Program-made: the position numbers and the translations under genes
Origin: Gigantopelta aegis
Taxonomy: Eukaryota > Mollusca > Gastropoda > Neomphalida > Peltospiridae
Length of the DNA: 64,000 nucleotides
Direction: 5' to 3'
NCBI RefSeq assembly: GCF_016097555.1
Contig: NC_054708.1
Location: 2,734,364 to 2,798,363 of the forward strand
The notes under the pieces: model-generated
Told to the model about the DNA's origin: nothing
Database searches by the model: none
The model's input: only the letters and a program-made list of their open reading frames with translations
Shown here: positions 46,748 through 59,194 of the stretch, one piece after another
Position numbering within the stretch: the stretch's first letter is position 1
Layout of the letters: each line of letters opens with the position of its first letter

Positions 46748-47100
46748 CTCCAGTATCCATGTGCCCAGTATCCATGTGCCCAGTATCCATGTGCCCAGTA
46801 TCCATGTGCAATCATTTTCCAGTATCCATGTGCCCAGTATCCATGTGCCCAGTATCCATGTGCCCAGTATCCATGTGTCCAGTATCCATGTGTCCAGTAT
46901 CCATGTGCCCAGTATCCATGTGCCCAGTATCCATGTGCCCAGTATCCATGTGCCCAGTATCCATGTGCCCAGTATCCATGTGTCCAGTATCCATGTGTCC
47001 AGTATCCATGTGCCCAGTATCCATGTGCCCAGTATCCATGTGCCCAGTATCCATGTGCCCAGTATCCATGTGCCCAGTATCCATGTGCAATCATTTTCCA
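46748..47100. repeat. 15-bp array, about 23 copies
   Basis: Unit CAGTATCCATGTGCC with a TCC variant. The word GTGCAATCATTTTCCAGT occurs both near the left end (46806-46823) and at the right end (47086-47103), so a boundary segment was duplicated into the array. Confidence 0.97.
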
Positions 47101-47103
47101 GTC

Positions 47104-47488
47104 ACGTTCTTTGTATTATTGACAGATGATTGTGGAATATTAGCGCGTTGGGTTAGGCGTAGGTATGCAATAATTTATATAATTGGATCTTTAGTGCATT
47201 CTGTTGGTCTCCGAACAATGACATGTATAGTATAATAGCCAGTAACCAACCCATGGCTGCTCTTTCACACAAAGAGAAAAACACCGTCTTTTTTAAATCT
47301 TGCCAAAAGCAGTTTTAAATTATTTATGAGCACGTTAATAAATATTATATGTGCGAGGTTTTACTCTTCATGATTCATATTATTGCGGGGTGGGAGCGTA
47401 ATTTTACGTTTACCTGTTTCAATTTACGAGAAATTCTAGCTTTACACCTTTTCACGAATATGCTTGCATTTTATTCATTTCATTTATG
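47104..47488. other. No recognised feature
   Basis: Checked on the minus strand for the missing last exon of the FABP gene; none found. Confidence 0.4.
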
Positions 47489-47489
47489 G

Positions 47490-47698
47490 TTGTTTTCATG
47501 CTTACCTAAATAAGATTCAAGCAAGCTGTCCTGTGATCTCTGTCCAGAACAGTGGTTAGTAAGCTTGGTGTAGTGGCCTTACACCTACCCACAGAGTCTT
47601 TAAATTCGTCCTGGGTGGGAGCAGGTACCGGGATGCGAACCTAATACCTACCAGACTCATGTCCCACGGTTTAACCATTACACCACCGCGATCGGTTA
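47490..47698 (-). mobile_element. SINE-gamma
   Basis: TTCAAGCAAGCTGTCCTGTG, CCAGAACAGTGGTTAGTAAG, CTTACACCTACCCACAGAGT, and the head with GGGATGCGAACCTAATACCT, ending CACCGCGATCGGTTAT. Lies 94 bp below FABP exon 3 in its next intron. Confidence 0.75.
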
Positions 47699-47791
47699 TA
47701 CGAGTAATTAGTAATGTGGTTGTTGACAGACGAAATACTTGACAAGCGAGAATTACTGGAGATAACTGTCTTAAGAGAAACCGATCATTAC

Positions 47792-47896
47792 CAGCACGAT
47801 TACGTCCCCTTCAAGTCGTCTGGTCGAGGTCCACTCACCGCCGTTCACCTGTGCGTGTTTCTCGTGACAAACCGAGCCGTCCCACGAAATTGTACT
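47792..47896 (-). CDS. Fatty-acid-binding-protein-like gene, exon 3
   Basis: On the minus strand the exon opens after a T-rich tract ending AACCTCAG and reads STISWDGSVCHEKHAQVNGG, then EWTSTRRLEGDVIVL, then a donor GTAATG. It is 35 codons in phase 0 at both ends; the classic FABP exon 3 is 34 codons with the same phases. The layout fits beta strands G-I of the barrel: ST(I/V)-x-(W/L)-DG near the start, then a Gly-Glu-x-Thr turn, and STRR carrying the Arg that corresponds to the internal ligand-carboxylate Arg. Without splicing, the frame runs to a stop 18 bases into the next intron. It follows exon 2 after a 1.7-kb intron. Confidence 0.75.
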
Positions 47897-48037
47897 CTGA
47901 GGTTACAAACAATACAAGTCAAATTACACACAATGCAATGACGTACAGGTTGGATAAATGTATGTACAAGTATTGTTTGATAATAAATAAATCAAAGAGC
48001 TATAATGAGCAAAGGTCTATGGTGAGTTGTTACAAAG

Positions 48038-48162
48038 CGGGCCTAATTCATTAAACTCTCGCAACTTTGCGATCTTGCAGTGCAATGCTAAAAGACTTGC
48101 AAAGAGGATGCTTTGTTGTCTAACAGAGCCTAAGAGAACTTTGTGAAGTAGGCCCCTGGATA
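48038..48162. mobile_element. MITE-B, copy 2
   Basis: GGGCCTAATTCATTAAACTC at the left and AACTTTGTGAAGTAGGCCCC at the right are inverted. GCTAAAAGACTTGCAAAGAG is shared with the 39.9-kb copy. Inside FABP intron 2. Confidence 0.75.
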
Positions 48163-48354
48163 TCATTGAATGATTTTTTTTTATGCTAGGCTTAGACTAC
48201 CAACTGCCAGCAGAAAGTTGGCCAAGTTCACGGTTGCGTTGTAATTTCCCCAACTGCTAACTTACGACGGGAGCGCTCAGATTAACAACGAATGGGTTAT
48301 ACGACGAGAATCAAGTTGTGAGAGCGCTCAGACTAGTAACTGGACAGTCGTAGT

Positions 48355-49120
48355 CGTGACAACGTCCAGTATCACCAGCGTTCAGCTGAGTTTTATCAGC
48401 AGTGAAACCCAGTACGTAAAACGTCCAGTATCACCAGCGCTCAGCTGAGTTTTATCAGCAGTGAAACCCAGTACGTAAAACGTCCAGTATCACTAGCGTT
48501 CAGCTGAGTTTTATCAGCAGTGAAACCCAGTACGTAAAACGTCCAGTATCACCAGCGCTCAGCTGAGTTTTATCAGCAGTGAAACCCAGTACGTAAAACG
48601 TCCAGTATCACCAGCGCTCAGCTGAGTTTTATCAGCAGTGAAACACAGTACGTAAAACGTCCAGTATCGCTAGCGTTCAGCTGAGTTTTATCAGCAGTGA
48701 AACCCAGTACGTAAAACGTCCAGTATCGCCAGCGCTCAGCTGAGTTTTATCAGCAGTGAAACACAGTACGTAAAACGTCCAGTATCGCCAGCGTTCAGCT
48801 GAGTTTTATCAGCAGTGAAACACAGTACGTAAAACGTCCAGTATCACTAGCGTTCAGCTGAGTTTTATCAGCAGTGAAACCCAGTACGTAAAACGTCCAG
48901 TATCACCAGCGCTCAGCTGAGTTTTATCAGCAGTGAAACACAGTACGTAAAACGTCCAGTATCACCAGCGTTCAGCTGAGTTTTATCAGCAGTGAAACCC
49001 AGTACGTAAAACGTCCAGTATCACCAGCGCTCAGCTGAGTTTTATCAGCAGTGAAACCCAGTACGTAAAACGTCCAGTATCACCAGCGCTCAGCTGAGTT
49101 TTATCAGCACTAAAACCCAG
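48355..49120. repeat. 59-bp array, about 13 copies, in FABP intron 2
   Basis: The unit holds AGTATCACCAGCGCTCAGCT, GAGTTTTATCAGCAGTGAAA and CCCAGTACGTAAAACGTCC. Variants (GCGTTCAGC or GCGCTCAGC; CACAG or CCCAG) are mixed along the array. Confidence 0.96.
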
Positions 49121-49215
49121 TGTTGACATCAAACAGACACGGCATTGCCAGCACTCAGTAACAGTTATCAGGCAGTCAAATGTATGGTAAGTTGGTGCAG
49201 CAGGATCGAGTTCCA

Positions 49216-49368
49216 ACAATACCAGTTTGTGTGTCATTACCAGTGCTGGTGTTGCAATAACTTAAAACAATACCAGTTTGTGTGTCATTACCAGTGCTGG
49301 TGTTGCAATAACTTAAAACAATACCAGTTTGTGTGTCATTACCAGTGCTGGTGTTGCAATAACTTAAA
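49216..49368. repeat. 51-bp array, three perfect copies
   Basis: ACAATACCAGTTTGTGTGTC with ATTACCAGTGCTGGTGTTGC, starts 49216, 49267 and 49318. Confidence 0.95.
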
Positions 49369-49464
49369 ACAGTTTTACCACAGGAGCGTACAAGAAATCA
49401 ATAGTACAGTTTTACAAACACTGAATCCTAATAGATAACATGAAACCCCTGCAATTGTACACGG

Positions 49465-49474
49465 CCTTTTTTTT

Positions 49475-49506
<32 letters not shown>

Positions 49507-49550
49507 GGGGGGGGGGGGGTGTAGGGGTGTTTGTTTCTTCTTTTTTTTTG
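49465..49550. repeat. Poly-T and poly-G low-complexity stretch
   Basis: T-rich run, then about 13 G, then T-rich again. On the minus strand it lies just inside FABP intron 2. Confidence 0.9.
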
Positions 49551-49635
49551 CATGTTTTTGCCATACGCATATTCTAAATTGCAGAGTTTTTCGATTGTGA
49601 AACAAAAACTAGATATGATGATGTGAAAGTCTTAC

Positions 49636-49814
49636 TTTCATTTTAGATCCGTCCAGCCCTTCGTACTCGAACTCGACGCCGGGGGACCACACGTAGGTCC
49701 GTGGGTGGCCTTGACCTTTGATCTCTGCTGTGGCCGTCCACTTGTCGCCTTCCCGGGCATACTCCAGGATGTACACGAGATTCCGGAACGCCTCACGTCC
49801 CTCCTTCGGGGTCC
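49636..49814 (-). CDS. Fatty-acid-binding-protein-like gene, exon 2
   Basis: Intracellular lipid-binding proteins of this family carry fatty acids or retinoids in the cytosol within a ten-strand beta barrel. On the minus strand the exon starts after TTTCAATCCCAG and reads (G)TPKEGREAFRNLVYILEY, then AREGDKWTATAEIKGQGHPR, TYVWSPGVEFEYEGLDGSKM, K, then a donor GTAAGA. It is 179 bp, entered in phase 1 and left in phase 0; the family standard is 173 bp with the same phases. GVEFEYEG...DG.K.K is typical of the strand E-F region (GxEFxE). With exon 1 it makes 85 codons. Another minus frame is open across here (49638-50045) but has no similarity. The first 20 or so bases and the acceptor are part of a tandem repeat. 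Confidence 0.85.
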
Positions 49815-50512
49815 CTGGGATTGAAACAGTACAATTATGTAGTCCCTCCTTCGGGGTCCCTGGGATTGAAACAGTACAATTATGTAGTCCCTCCTTCGGG
49901 GTCCCTGGGATTGAAACAGTACAATTATGTAGTCCCTCCTTCGGGGTCCCTGGGATTGAAACAGTACAATTATGTAGTCCCTCCTTCGGGGTCCCTGTGA
50001 TTGAAACAGTATAATTATGTAGTCCCTGGAATTGAAACAGTACAATTATGTAGCCCCTCCTGCGGGGTCCCTGGGATTGAAACAGTACAATTATGTAGTC
50101 CCTCCTTCGGGGTCCCTGGGATTGAAACAGTACAATTATGTAGTCCCTCCTTCGGGGTCCCTGGGATTGAAACAGTACAATTATGTAGTCCCTCCTGCGG
50201 GGTCCCTGGGATTGAAACAGTACAATTATGTAGTCCCTCCTTCGGGGTCCCTGTGATTGAAACAGTACAATTATGTAGCCCCTCCTTCGGGGTCCCTGGG
50301 ATTGAAACAGTACAATTATGTAGTCCCTCCTTCGGGGTCCCTGGGATTGAAACAGTAAAATTATGTAGTCCCTCCTTCGGGGTCCCTGGGATTGAAACAG
50401 TAAAATCCCTGGGATTGAAACAGTAAAATTATGTAGTCCCTCCTTCGGGGTCCCTGGAATTGAAACAGTACAATTATGTAGTCCCTCCTGCGGGGTCCCT
50501 GGGATTGAAACA
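49796..50512 (-). repeat. 45-bp array of duplicated splice acceptors of FABP exon 2
   Basis: The unit on the minus strand is GGACCCCGAAGGAGGGACTA, CATAATTGTACTGTTTCAAT, CCCAG. It contains the start of exon 2, a pyrimidine-containing tract and the CAG acceptor. There are about 15 full and two truncated copies. In the gene's frame the unit encodes LHNCTVSIPGTPKEG with no stop. The first four upstream acceptors fall at 49859, 49904, 49949 and 49994, all in frame. The truncated unit near 50020 is 31 bp and breaks the register. Confidence 0.9.
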
Positions 50513-50936
50513 CTACATATACTTGTGCAAAATATTTAAAACACTAAATGTACTTATGCTAAATAGTTAAAACACTACATGTATTTGAGCTAAATATTTT
50601 AAACATTATATGTACTTATGCTAAATAGTTAAAACATTACATGTATTTGAGCTAAATATTTTAAACATTATATGTACTTATGCTAAATAGTTAAAACATT
50701 ACATGTATTTGAGCTAAATATTTTAAACATTATATGTACTTATGCTAAATAGTTAAAACACTACATGTATTTGAGCTAAATATTTTAAACATTATATGTA
50801 CTTATGCTAAATATTTAAAACACTACATGTATTTGAGCTAAATATTTTAAACATTATATGTACTTATGCTAAATATTTAAAACATTACATGTATTTGAGC
50901 TAAATATTTTAAACATTATATGTACTTATGCTAAAA
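50512..50936. repeat. 62-bp array, about seven copies, in FABP intron 1
   Basis: Alternating words ACATGTATTTGAGCTAAATA with TTTTAAACATTATATGTACT and TATGCTAAATAGTTAAAAC. The unit is itself two related 31-bp halves. Confidence 0.95.
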
Positions 50937-50949
50937 TTGATCATAACCG

Positions 50950-51085
50950 TGAGACGTAACGATTGTGTAGACTCACTCTAGTCTAACTCTAGTCTAACTC
51001 TAGAGGGTATATCCCCATTGCAACATACGATTGTGTAGACTCACTCTAGTCTAACTCTAGAGGGTATATTCCCATTGCAACATCA
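50950..51085. repeat. Two-copy direct repeat
   Basis: ACGATTGTGTAGACTCACTC, TAGTCTAACTCTAGAGGGTA and CCCATTGCAACAT occur twice, with an extra TAGTCTAACTC in the first. Confidence 0.85.
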
Positions 51086-51127
51086 CAGACTCTTGCTTCA
51101 CTTTATTATATCGCTGAAAGTTTGTTT

Positions 51128-51276
51128 GTTAAAGTTTGTTTAACGACACCACTGGAGCACATCGATTAAGTAATCATCGGCTATTGGATGTCAAACATTT
51201 GGTAATTCTGACTCGTAGTCAACAGGGGAAACCCGCTACATGTTTTCTAATGCAGCAAGGGATCTTTTAGATGCAT
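51128..51276 (-). mobile_element. SINE-alpha, truncated in the body
   Basis: TTTAACGACACCACTGGAGC to CAGCAAGGGATCTTTTAGAT, then unrelated sequence. The head is absent. Confidence 0.8.
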
Positions 51277-51279
51277 GAC

Positions 51280-51790
51280 CTGTCAGTTGTGACCTAACTG
51301 ATGTCGATCTATGTGTTATCGTTTACAACTAATTACCATACGCATAGTGTGATTGCTGTTATTGCATATATGGTAATGAGAAAGAAATGTCATGACATTA
51401 CTAAGTGACGCCAATGGGCAATTAGACATATCTGATGTCATACCGGGCGACACAGTGGGGTCTGTACAATTTGATCTTAGTGGGGAGGTATTCACACTAA
51501 AATAACAGGCTGGATGTTTTGCGGTGTCTGTTAATACCAGTTTAACTGTAGTTAAAGTCTCACTGAGTCGAGTATTTTCACTAGTAGTTAGTAGAAAACA
51601 GTTTCTATTACAAATTTCTTGCTCCTTTGTTTGTTGTAGTTTTTTTGGGAGAGGAGGGTAGATTTTTGTTGTGCACTGTAGTTCAAACTGTATTTTACGT
51701 AAAACAGAAAAGGTGTGTAGCTAGAGAAGTAGGGTCAGTGGTTATAATGCTTACAGATATCTTCTCGGCCGTATCTTAATACTTTATAGA
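51280..51790. other. No recognised feature
   Basis: Intron 1 sequence of the FABP gene; nothing recognised. Confidence 0.4.
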
Positions 51791-51792
51791 TA

Positions 51793-51862
51793 TGGGGCCC
51801 GTGTTACGAAGCGATCTTGGCGCTAAGATAATCTTAAGAGCATTTGTAAAACGGGTCCATAT
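51793..51862. mobile_element. Small foldback element
   Basis: GGGCCCGTGTTACGAAGCGA at the left, with CATTTGTAAAACGGGTCC at the right as a partial complement. The core GCGCTAAGATAATCTTAAGA is nearly self-complementary. Confidence 0.5.
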
Positions 51863-51864
51863 TG

Positions 51865-54195
<2,331 letters not shown>

Positions 54196-54198
54196 TTT

Positions 54199-54632
54199 AA
54201 TCCGGTAACACTTGGACAGGTAGTACACAGGTGCGCTGTGTTAATCCGGTAACACCTGGACAGGTAGTATACAGGTGCGCTGTGTTAATCCGGTAACACC
54301 TGGACAGGTAGGTACACAGGTGCGCTGTGTTAATCCGGTAACACCTGGACAGGTAGGTACACAGGTTCGCTGTGTTAATCCGGTAACACCTGGACAGGTA
54401 GGTACACAGGTGCGCTGTGTTAATCCGGTAACACCTGGACAGGTAGGTACACATGTGCACTGTGTTAATCCGGTAACACCTGGACAGGTAGGTACACAGG
54501 TGCGCTGTGTTAATCCGGTAACACCTGGACAGGTAGGTACACAGGTGCGCTGTGTTAATCCGGTAACACCTGGACAGGTAGTACAAAGGTACGCTGTGTT
54601 AATCCGGTAACACCTGGACAGGTAGTACACAG
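54199..54632. repeat. 45-bp array, about ten copies
   Basis: The unit holds TAATCCGGTAACACCTGGAC, AGGTAGGTACACAGGTGCGC and TGTGT. Two-base shorter copies occur at both ends. ORFs on both strands (up to 129 codons) come from the 45-bp period. Confidence 0.96.
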
Positions 54633-54955
54633 GTTAAGCTGTATCCTAACCGGACGGGTGCGATGCGAGCGATTTTTTTAAAAACCATAGATTTCAATTC
54701 CTGCATCCTAACCGGACGTGTACGGCGCGACAGATTCATGTAGTCGAGCGCGTGACACATTCTAGTTTTTCTCGCGCGACACGACCGACAAACATATATT
54801 AACTAATCAAACAACTTTTACTTGGCAGCTTCAACTGTTGATAACAATTTTAAAAAGAAGACTGTCGTTACGGTCGCGTCTGGTTAGGATATAAATATTA
54901 TCGCGTCGCTCGCATCGCTCGCGTCGCTCGCGTCGCACGCTCCCGGTAAGGATAC
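54633..54955. mobile_element. MITE-D with about 37-bp terminal inverted repeats
   Basis: The left end AAGCTGTATCCTAACCGGAC, then GGGTGCGATGCGAGCGA. The right end reads, as reverse complement, AAGCTGTATCCTTACCGGGA, then GCGTGCGACGCGAGCGA. Internal copies of the start (GCATCCTAACCGGACGTGTA) and of the GCGTCGCTCGC word show sub-terminal repeats. No ORF. Confidence 0.8.
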
Positions 54956-55139
54956 AGCTTTATAAGGGCAGTGTGCTTGTTATCCTATATAGTAGTCCTA
55001 TTTACATCTAGCAGCAATCGGACTGCTGTTATACGCAGCACTTTTATAATCAATCAAAGCAATTAGTGTCCATTAATACGTCTTCTTTATAGTCAGACCC
55101 GTATTAACAGACACCAGTTTTTATATAATCAGTCACATC

Positions 55140-55575
55140 AAGTATTAGTCCCATACCGGTCCAACCGCAGGGGACTATAAGTTTCATCTCCGTCCTTCTG
55201 TTTGTCTGCCCATTCGTCCGTCCGTCTGTCTGTCTGTCCGTCCGTCTTTCCCACATAGTTTTCCGGATGGATTTTGTTTTTATTAGAAAGCTTTGAGATA
55301 TTGAGCTGAAATTTTGTTATATAGCTTTATATACTGTTACAGATCAAATTTGACTTTCATAGCAATTTACCCATTTTTGACGGAGTTATGGCCCTTGTAC
55401 TTAGGAGATGTGAAAATTAGTATTCCGGATGTGGTTTTTTTTAGAATGCCTTGAGATATTAAGCTGAAATTTTGTGTATAGCTTTATCATGTACTGTTAC
55501 AGATCAAGGTTAACTTTCATGGCAACATACCTATTTGCGATAGAGTTATGACCCTTGAACTTAGCCTGAAGATAT
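55140..55575. repeat. Dispersed repeat with (GTCC/GTCT)n and two-copy internal unit
   Basis: A TCCGTCCGTCTGTCTGTCTG tract is followed by two diverged copies of a unit with TTCCGGATG, TTGAGATATT, AGCTGAAATTTTGT, ATAGCTTTAT, TACTGTTACAGATCAA and GTTATG-CCCTTG. The two copies start at about 55258 and 55420. Confidence 0.75.
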
Positions 55576-55579
55576 TGAT

Positions 55580-56885
55580 ACCTTTATCATGTACTATTAC
55601 ATTGTCCATTAATACGTCTTCAGTTATAGTGAGACCTGTGTTAACAGACACTAGTTGGAGTAGCAGAATGTGACCTACTCTTCCCTTAAAGGAGAGGACA
55701 ATTAAGGCATTTGGCCTGGTATGCATATTCAACGATATATAATGCACATTATTGCTTAATATCAACATGTATAATCGTATAGTTAATTAATAAAACGGTT
55801 AAATGTGACGGCTGTTATATATAACGGGCGCAGCCATTTTTTGGCGAGCTGGTGGTTACGTAATACTTAACGCGTAACGTCTAATGAGCCTTAGAACTAG
55901 AGAAACACAATCTACCTGGTTTTTCGGGATGATAAATAGTCATACATTGCAATGTTCTGTAATAATACACATCCCAGTAAGCCAGACATAAGTATATCCA
56001 GCACTATATATATTATTTTTCAAAGTGGCTACAAAGTGTCAAAGTGGCTACACAACAAGTCGAAACAATTAACAATGTTTTGCCCATGCATTAACCTACG
56101 TACTGAAATGATACACGGAGTGTTTTCTTAGTTAATTGGTTTATGCTTTTAGTTGCTTCTACCTGTGATTCCTGATTGGCAGGTGTGTATTTGATTGGGA
56201 ACCAGACGAGGCAATTAATTGACGCCGTCTAGACACAAAATACATACCGGTATTGTGGAATATTACCTGTCGCCCCTAAAATTGTAATGGACATGGTTTA
56301 TTACTGTAAATAGTTCTGTAAAACTATTCATTAAGTAGACTTTTCCATTTAAAACCACAGAACTGACCAATTACGTAGTCCCAAAGAAAAGAAAATTATC
56401 ACTTGGATATCGTGGATTGTCGTTTTTGCTCCAACGTAGCATATCAATAGGCCTAATAGTGTACATTTTTCCTTTGGATTATTAAACAGAGAAAAATACT
56501 ATAACCCCATTTTGTTCTGTTAATGCAACTTGAAATATATTTAGTTAAATAGTTTATTATATTATTACGTCATTTATGCTGTTTTACAAGTCAGGTTGAT
56601 CAAAGAGAAGCGCCTTGTCGAAAATTACTGCTTTTGTTTACACTGTACATACAGGAGATGGTCAGGAGCTGACGTCACTTTGCCCCAAGCTATCTCACCG
56701 GACGTCACAAAAACGAAACAAAATGGCTTCCCCCAGTTAGTAGGAATAATCATGTTTTCTTATTAAGTTTAAAATTACGCGTTTTTCATTTGCTAAAGTG
56801 TCAGTATGTGTTGGTGGTCCAGGTATGCATCTTTCCAACACATAAGGCTATTGTTTGAGTTGACCCTACCTTTAATACAGGTATG
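55580..56885. other. Intron sequence with no recognised feature
   Basis: Examined on both strands; no exon, array or foldback seen. Confidence 0.4.
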
Positions 56886-56887
56886 TC

Positions 56888-57015
56888 AGACGACAGGTAT
56901 ATCAAAGGGCGTGGTATGTGCTGTCATTGTCTGAGACAAAATGCATGTCAAATATCCCTTGCTACTAATGGGGAAATGTAGCGGGTTTCGTCTGAAGACT
57001 ACATATTTGATATCC
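56888..57015 (+). mobile_element. SINE-alpha body fragment
   Basis: GGTATATCAAAGGGCGTGGT to GTAGCGGGTTTCGTCTGAAG; both ends missing. Confidence 0.7.
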
Positions 57016-57255
57016 AATATTAAGTATGGCTAGAGCTTTAAAGTCTTCAGTTTGTAAGCTGTAGGTATGATGCAACCCATGTATGCTCCACGTTTTATAG
57101 TTTTGAGCACTATTACAGCCTGATTGGCGACATCAGATATTCTGGTGTTATTCTTGTATATAGTTCAAATTCTTTATTGGCTTAAGTTTGGTATTTAGTC
57201 CATGTAAATACCAGTATCAGTGAAGCCTGGTCAGTTGGCCACCTGTGTTGAACAG

Positions 57256-57746
57256 CCATCATACTATGTTCCCTAATCAATGTCTACAGTACAAACTGAC
57301 CTGTCTCAAGCACCCACCTGTCTTATGCAGTAACACTGTGATACGGGCGGGACGTAGCCCAATGATAAAACCTCGGTTGATGCGCGGTCAGTTTGGGATC
57401 GATCCCCGTCGGTGAGCCTATTAGGTTATTTCTAATTGCAGCCAGTGCACCACGACTGGTATAGTAAAGGCCGCGGTATGTGCTATCCTGTCTGTGGGAT
57501 GGTGCATATAAAAAATATTCTTTGCTACTAATGAAAAAAATGTAGCGGGTTTCCTCTCTAAGACTAAATGTCAAACTTACCAAATAATTCAATAGCTGAT
57601 GATTAATAAATCAATGTGCTCCAGTGGTGTTGTTAAACAAAAACAAACAAACAAAAGCCTCCATGCTATGTTGCTTAATCAATGTCTATAGTAGAAACTG
57701 ACCTGTACTAAACACCCACCTGTATTATGCAGTAACCTTGTGGTAC
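57256..57746. repeat. Direct duplication of about 86 bp flanking a SINE
   Basis: CTAATCAATGTCTACAGTAC (left, 57256-57344) and TTAATCAATGTCTATAGTAG (right, 57661-57746) belong to copies sharing AAACTGACCTGT and CACCCACCTGT with TTATGCAGTAAC. The full SINE at 57345-57657 lies exactly between them. Confidence 0.75.
57345..57657 (+). mobile_element. SINE-alpha, full length, type a tRNA head
   Basis: The head GGGCGGGACGTAGCCCAATG has an A-box-like TAGCCCAATGA. The B-box lies in TTTGGGATCGATCC (57393-57406). The body has GGTATGTGCTATCCTGTCTG and GTAGCGGGTTTCCTCTCTAA. The tail ends GTTAAACAAAAACAAACAAA. This is the reference copy for the type a head. Confidence 0.9.
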
Positions 57747-58061
57747 TCTTACAGGTGTCTGTTTAATACATTTTTCACTGTAGTTGGAACTGGCTGTTTT
57801 CGCAAGCCAACGCTTTTGTTTGGAATTGTTCAATCACAGGATCAAAGTGAAAGTGGAGAAAAAACGTGGGAAAACACCTCCACTCACGAAGCAAGTATTT
57901 GTGGATCAACTGGAAATGTCAATAACGAGCTGCCGGTTTGAGAAAAAACAACACTTTTTAACTCTGGCAGGCTCAGCGTGATAAAGCAACATAAGTTGTA
58001 GTTGATAGCTCTTGTTATCAGAAGTTTGTTTTGTTGAAGTTTGTTTTGTTCAGAAGAAGGG

Positions 58062-58333
58062 AAATGTTTTATTTAACGACGCACTCAACATATTTTATTT
58101 ACGGTTATATGGCGTCAGTCTTATGGTTAAGGACCACACATATATTGAGAGAGGAAACCCGCTGTCGCCACTTTATGGGTTACTCTTTTCGATTAGCAGC
58201 AAGGGATCTTTTATATTCACCATCCCAAAGACAGGATAGTACATACCACGGCCTTTGTTACACCAGTTGTGGAGCACTGTCTGGAACGAGAAATTGCCCG
58301 ATGAGTCCACCGACGGGGATCGATCCTAGACCG
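58062..58333 (-). mobile_element. Chimeric SINE: beta tail with alpha-type head
   Basis: The left part (ATGTTTTATTTAACGACGCA, TTACGGTTATATGGCGTCAG) is SINE-beta. Instead of the GGTTCGGATCC head it ends in CGACGGGGATCGATCCTAGA, the type a head of SINE-alpha. The switch is near 58255, at GGCCTTTGTTACACCAG. Confidence 0.75.
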
Positions 58334-58533
58334 ACTCCGCTATTAGATGTCAAACATTTGGAGAGGAAACCAGCTACAATTTCGCATTAAAAGCAAGGGA
58401 TATGTTATATGCTCCATCCCACAGACAGAGAAGCACATACCTTGTCACAACGCTTCCACCGACAGGGATCGATCCTAAACCGACCGCGCATCAGGCGAGC
58501 GCTTTACCAATGGGCTACGTTTTCTTATCATAT
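58334..58533 (-). mobile_element. SINE-alpha, type a, tail missing
   Basis: From ATGTCAAACATTTGGAGAGG through AGCAAGGGATATGTTATATG to the head GACAGGGATCGATCCTAAAC and GCGCTTTACCAATGGGCTAC. Confidence 0.75.
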
Positions 58534-58552
58534 CATTTAATAAAAGTTAAAA

Positions 58553-58684
58553 TTTTCACTTTCCCACAGACAGGAGAGCTCATACTACGGCCTTTGATCA
58601 GTTGTGGTGCACTGGTTGGAAGGAGAAAGAATTCGATCAGTTGAATTGATCCATCGAGGTGGTTCGATCCTACGACGCATGTAC
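58553..58684 (-). mobile_element. SINE-alpha type b, left part of a split copy
   Basis: TTTTCACTTTCCCACAGACA, GGTTGGAAGGAGAAAGAATT and GGTTCGATCCTACGACGCAT. It is cut inside the head by MITE-C; the rest is at 59195-59233. Confidence 0.75.
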
Positions 58685-59194
58685 TTTAAAGGGACATACC
58701 CTAGTTTTTAAACATTATGACATAGTTTTGACTATTAGAGCCGTTTTTGATAGGTGAAATCACACTTTACTTAGATTTTATTGTTTAGATTATCCATTTT
58801 CGTACATTTGGAGTGGTTTTGGTCATCCTGGTGATTTTAATATCACAAAAGGCATTTCTTATATTTTTAAAAACGCACGTGCTTCTGAGAAGTAACAGTT
58901 ATGGAGTCAAGTTTTAGTCTATTTTTAAAGGGTATTTCACCATTTCAAAGTCACAGACTCATGTTTCGTTGAATTGTAACCTTATCCAAATGTGTTACAG
59001 GTTTGTAACAGGTTCAGATGAAAGGTTCAAATACTTCAGTGGTAGAAAACCCGTGTCAGATGACAGGTTCAAACATTCAGTGGTAGAAAACCCGTGTCAG
59101 ACATACTTCAGTGGTAGAAAACCCGTGTCAGATGACAGGTTCAAAACTAAACTTAGTGTGCATTTTCATGGGCTAAAACTAGGGTATGTTTCTG
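58685..59194 (+). mobile_element. MITE-C, copy 2, inserted in a SINE head and carrying an array seed
   Basis: Begins TTTAAAGGGACATACCCTAG, matches the 44.8-45.2-kb copy in reverse (GGTCATCCTGGTGATTTTAA, GCACGTGCTTCTGAGAAGTA), and ends GGGCTAAAACTAGGGTATGT. Between 59006 and 59148 it holds three to four units of the 44-bp repeat that fills 59325-60925. Confidence 0.8.

Noticed and set aside
46705..47235. Repeat-peptide ORFs over the 15-bp array
   Set aside because: Unit length divisible by three with no stops. No evidence of a gene around it.
49638..50045. 135-codon minus-strand ORF over FABP exon 2 and its repeat
   Set aside because: It uses a different frame from the exon whose residues, splice sites and phases match the FABP family.
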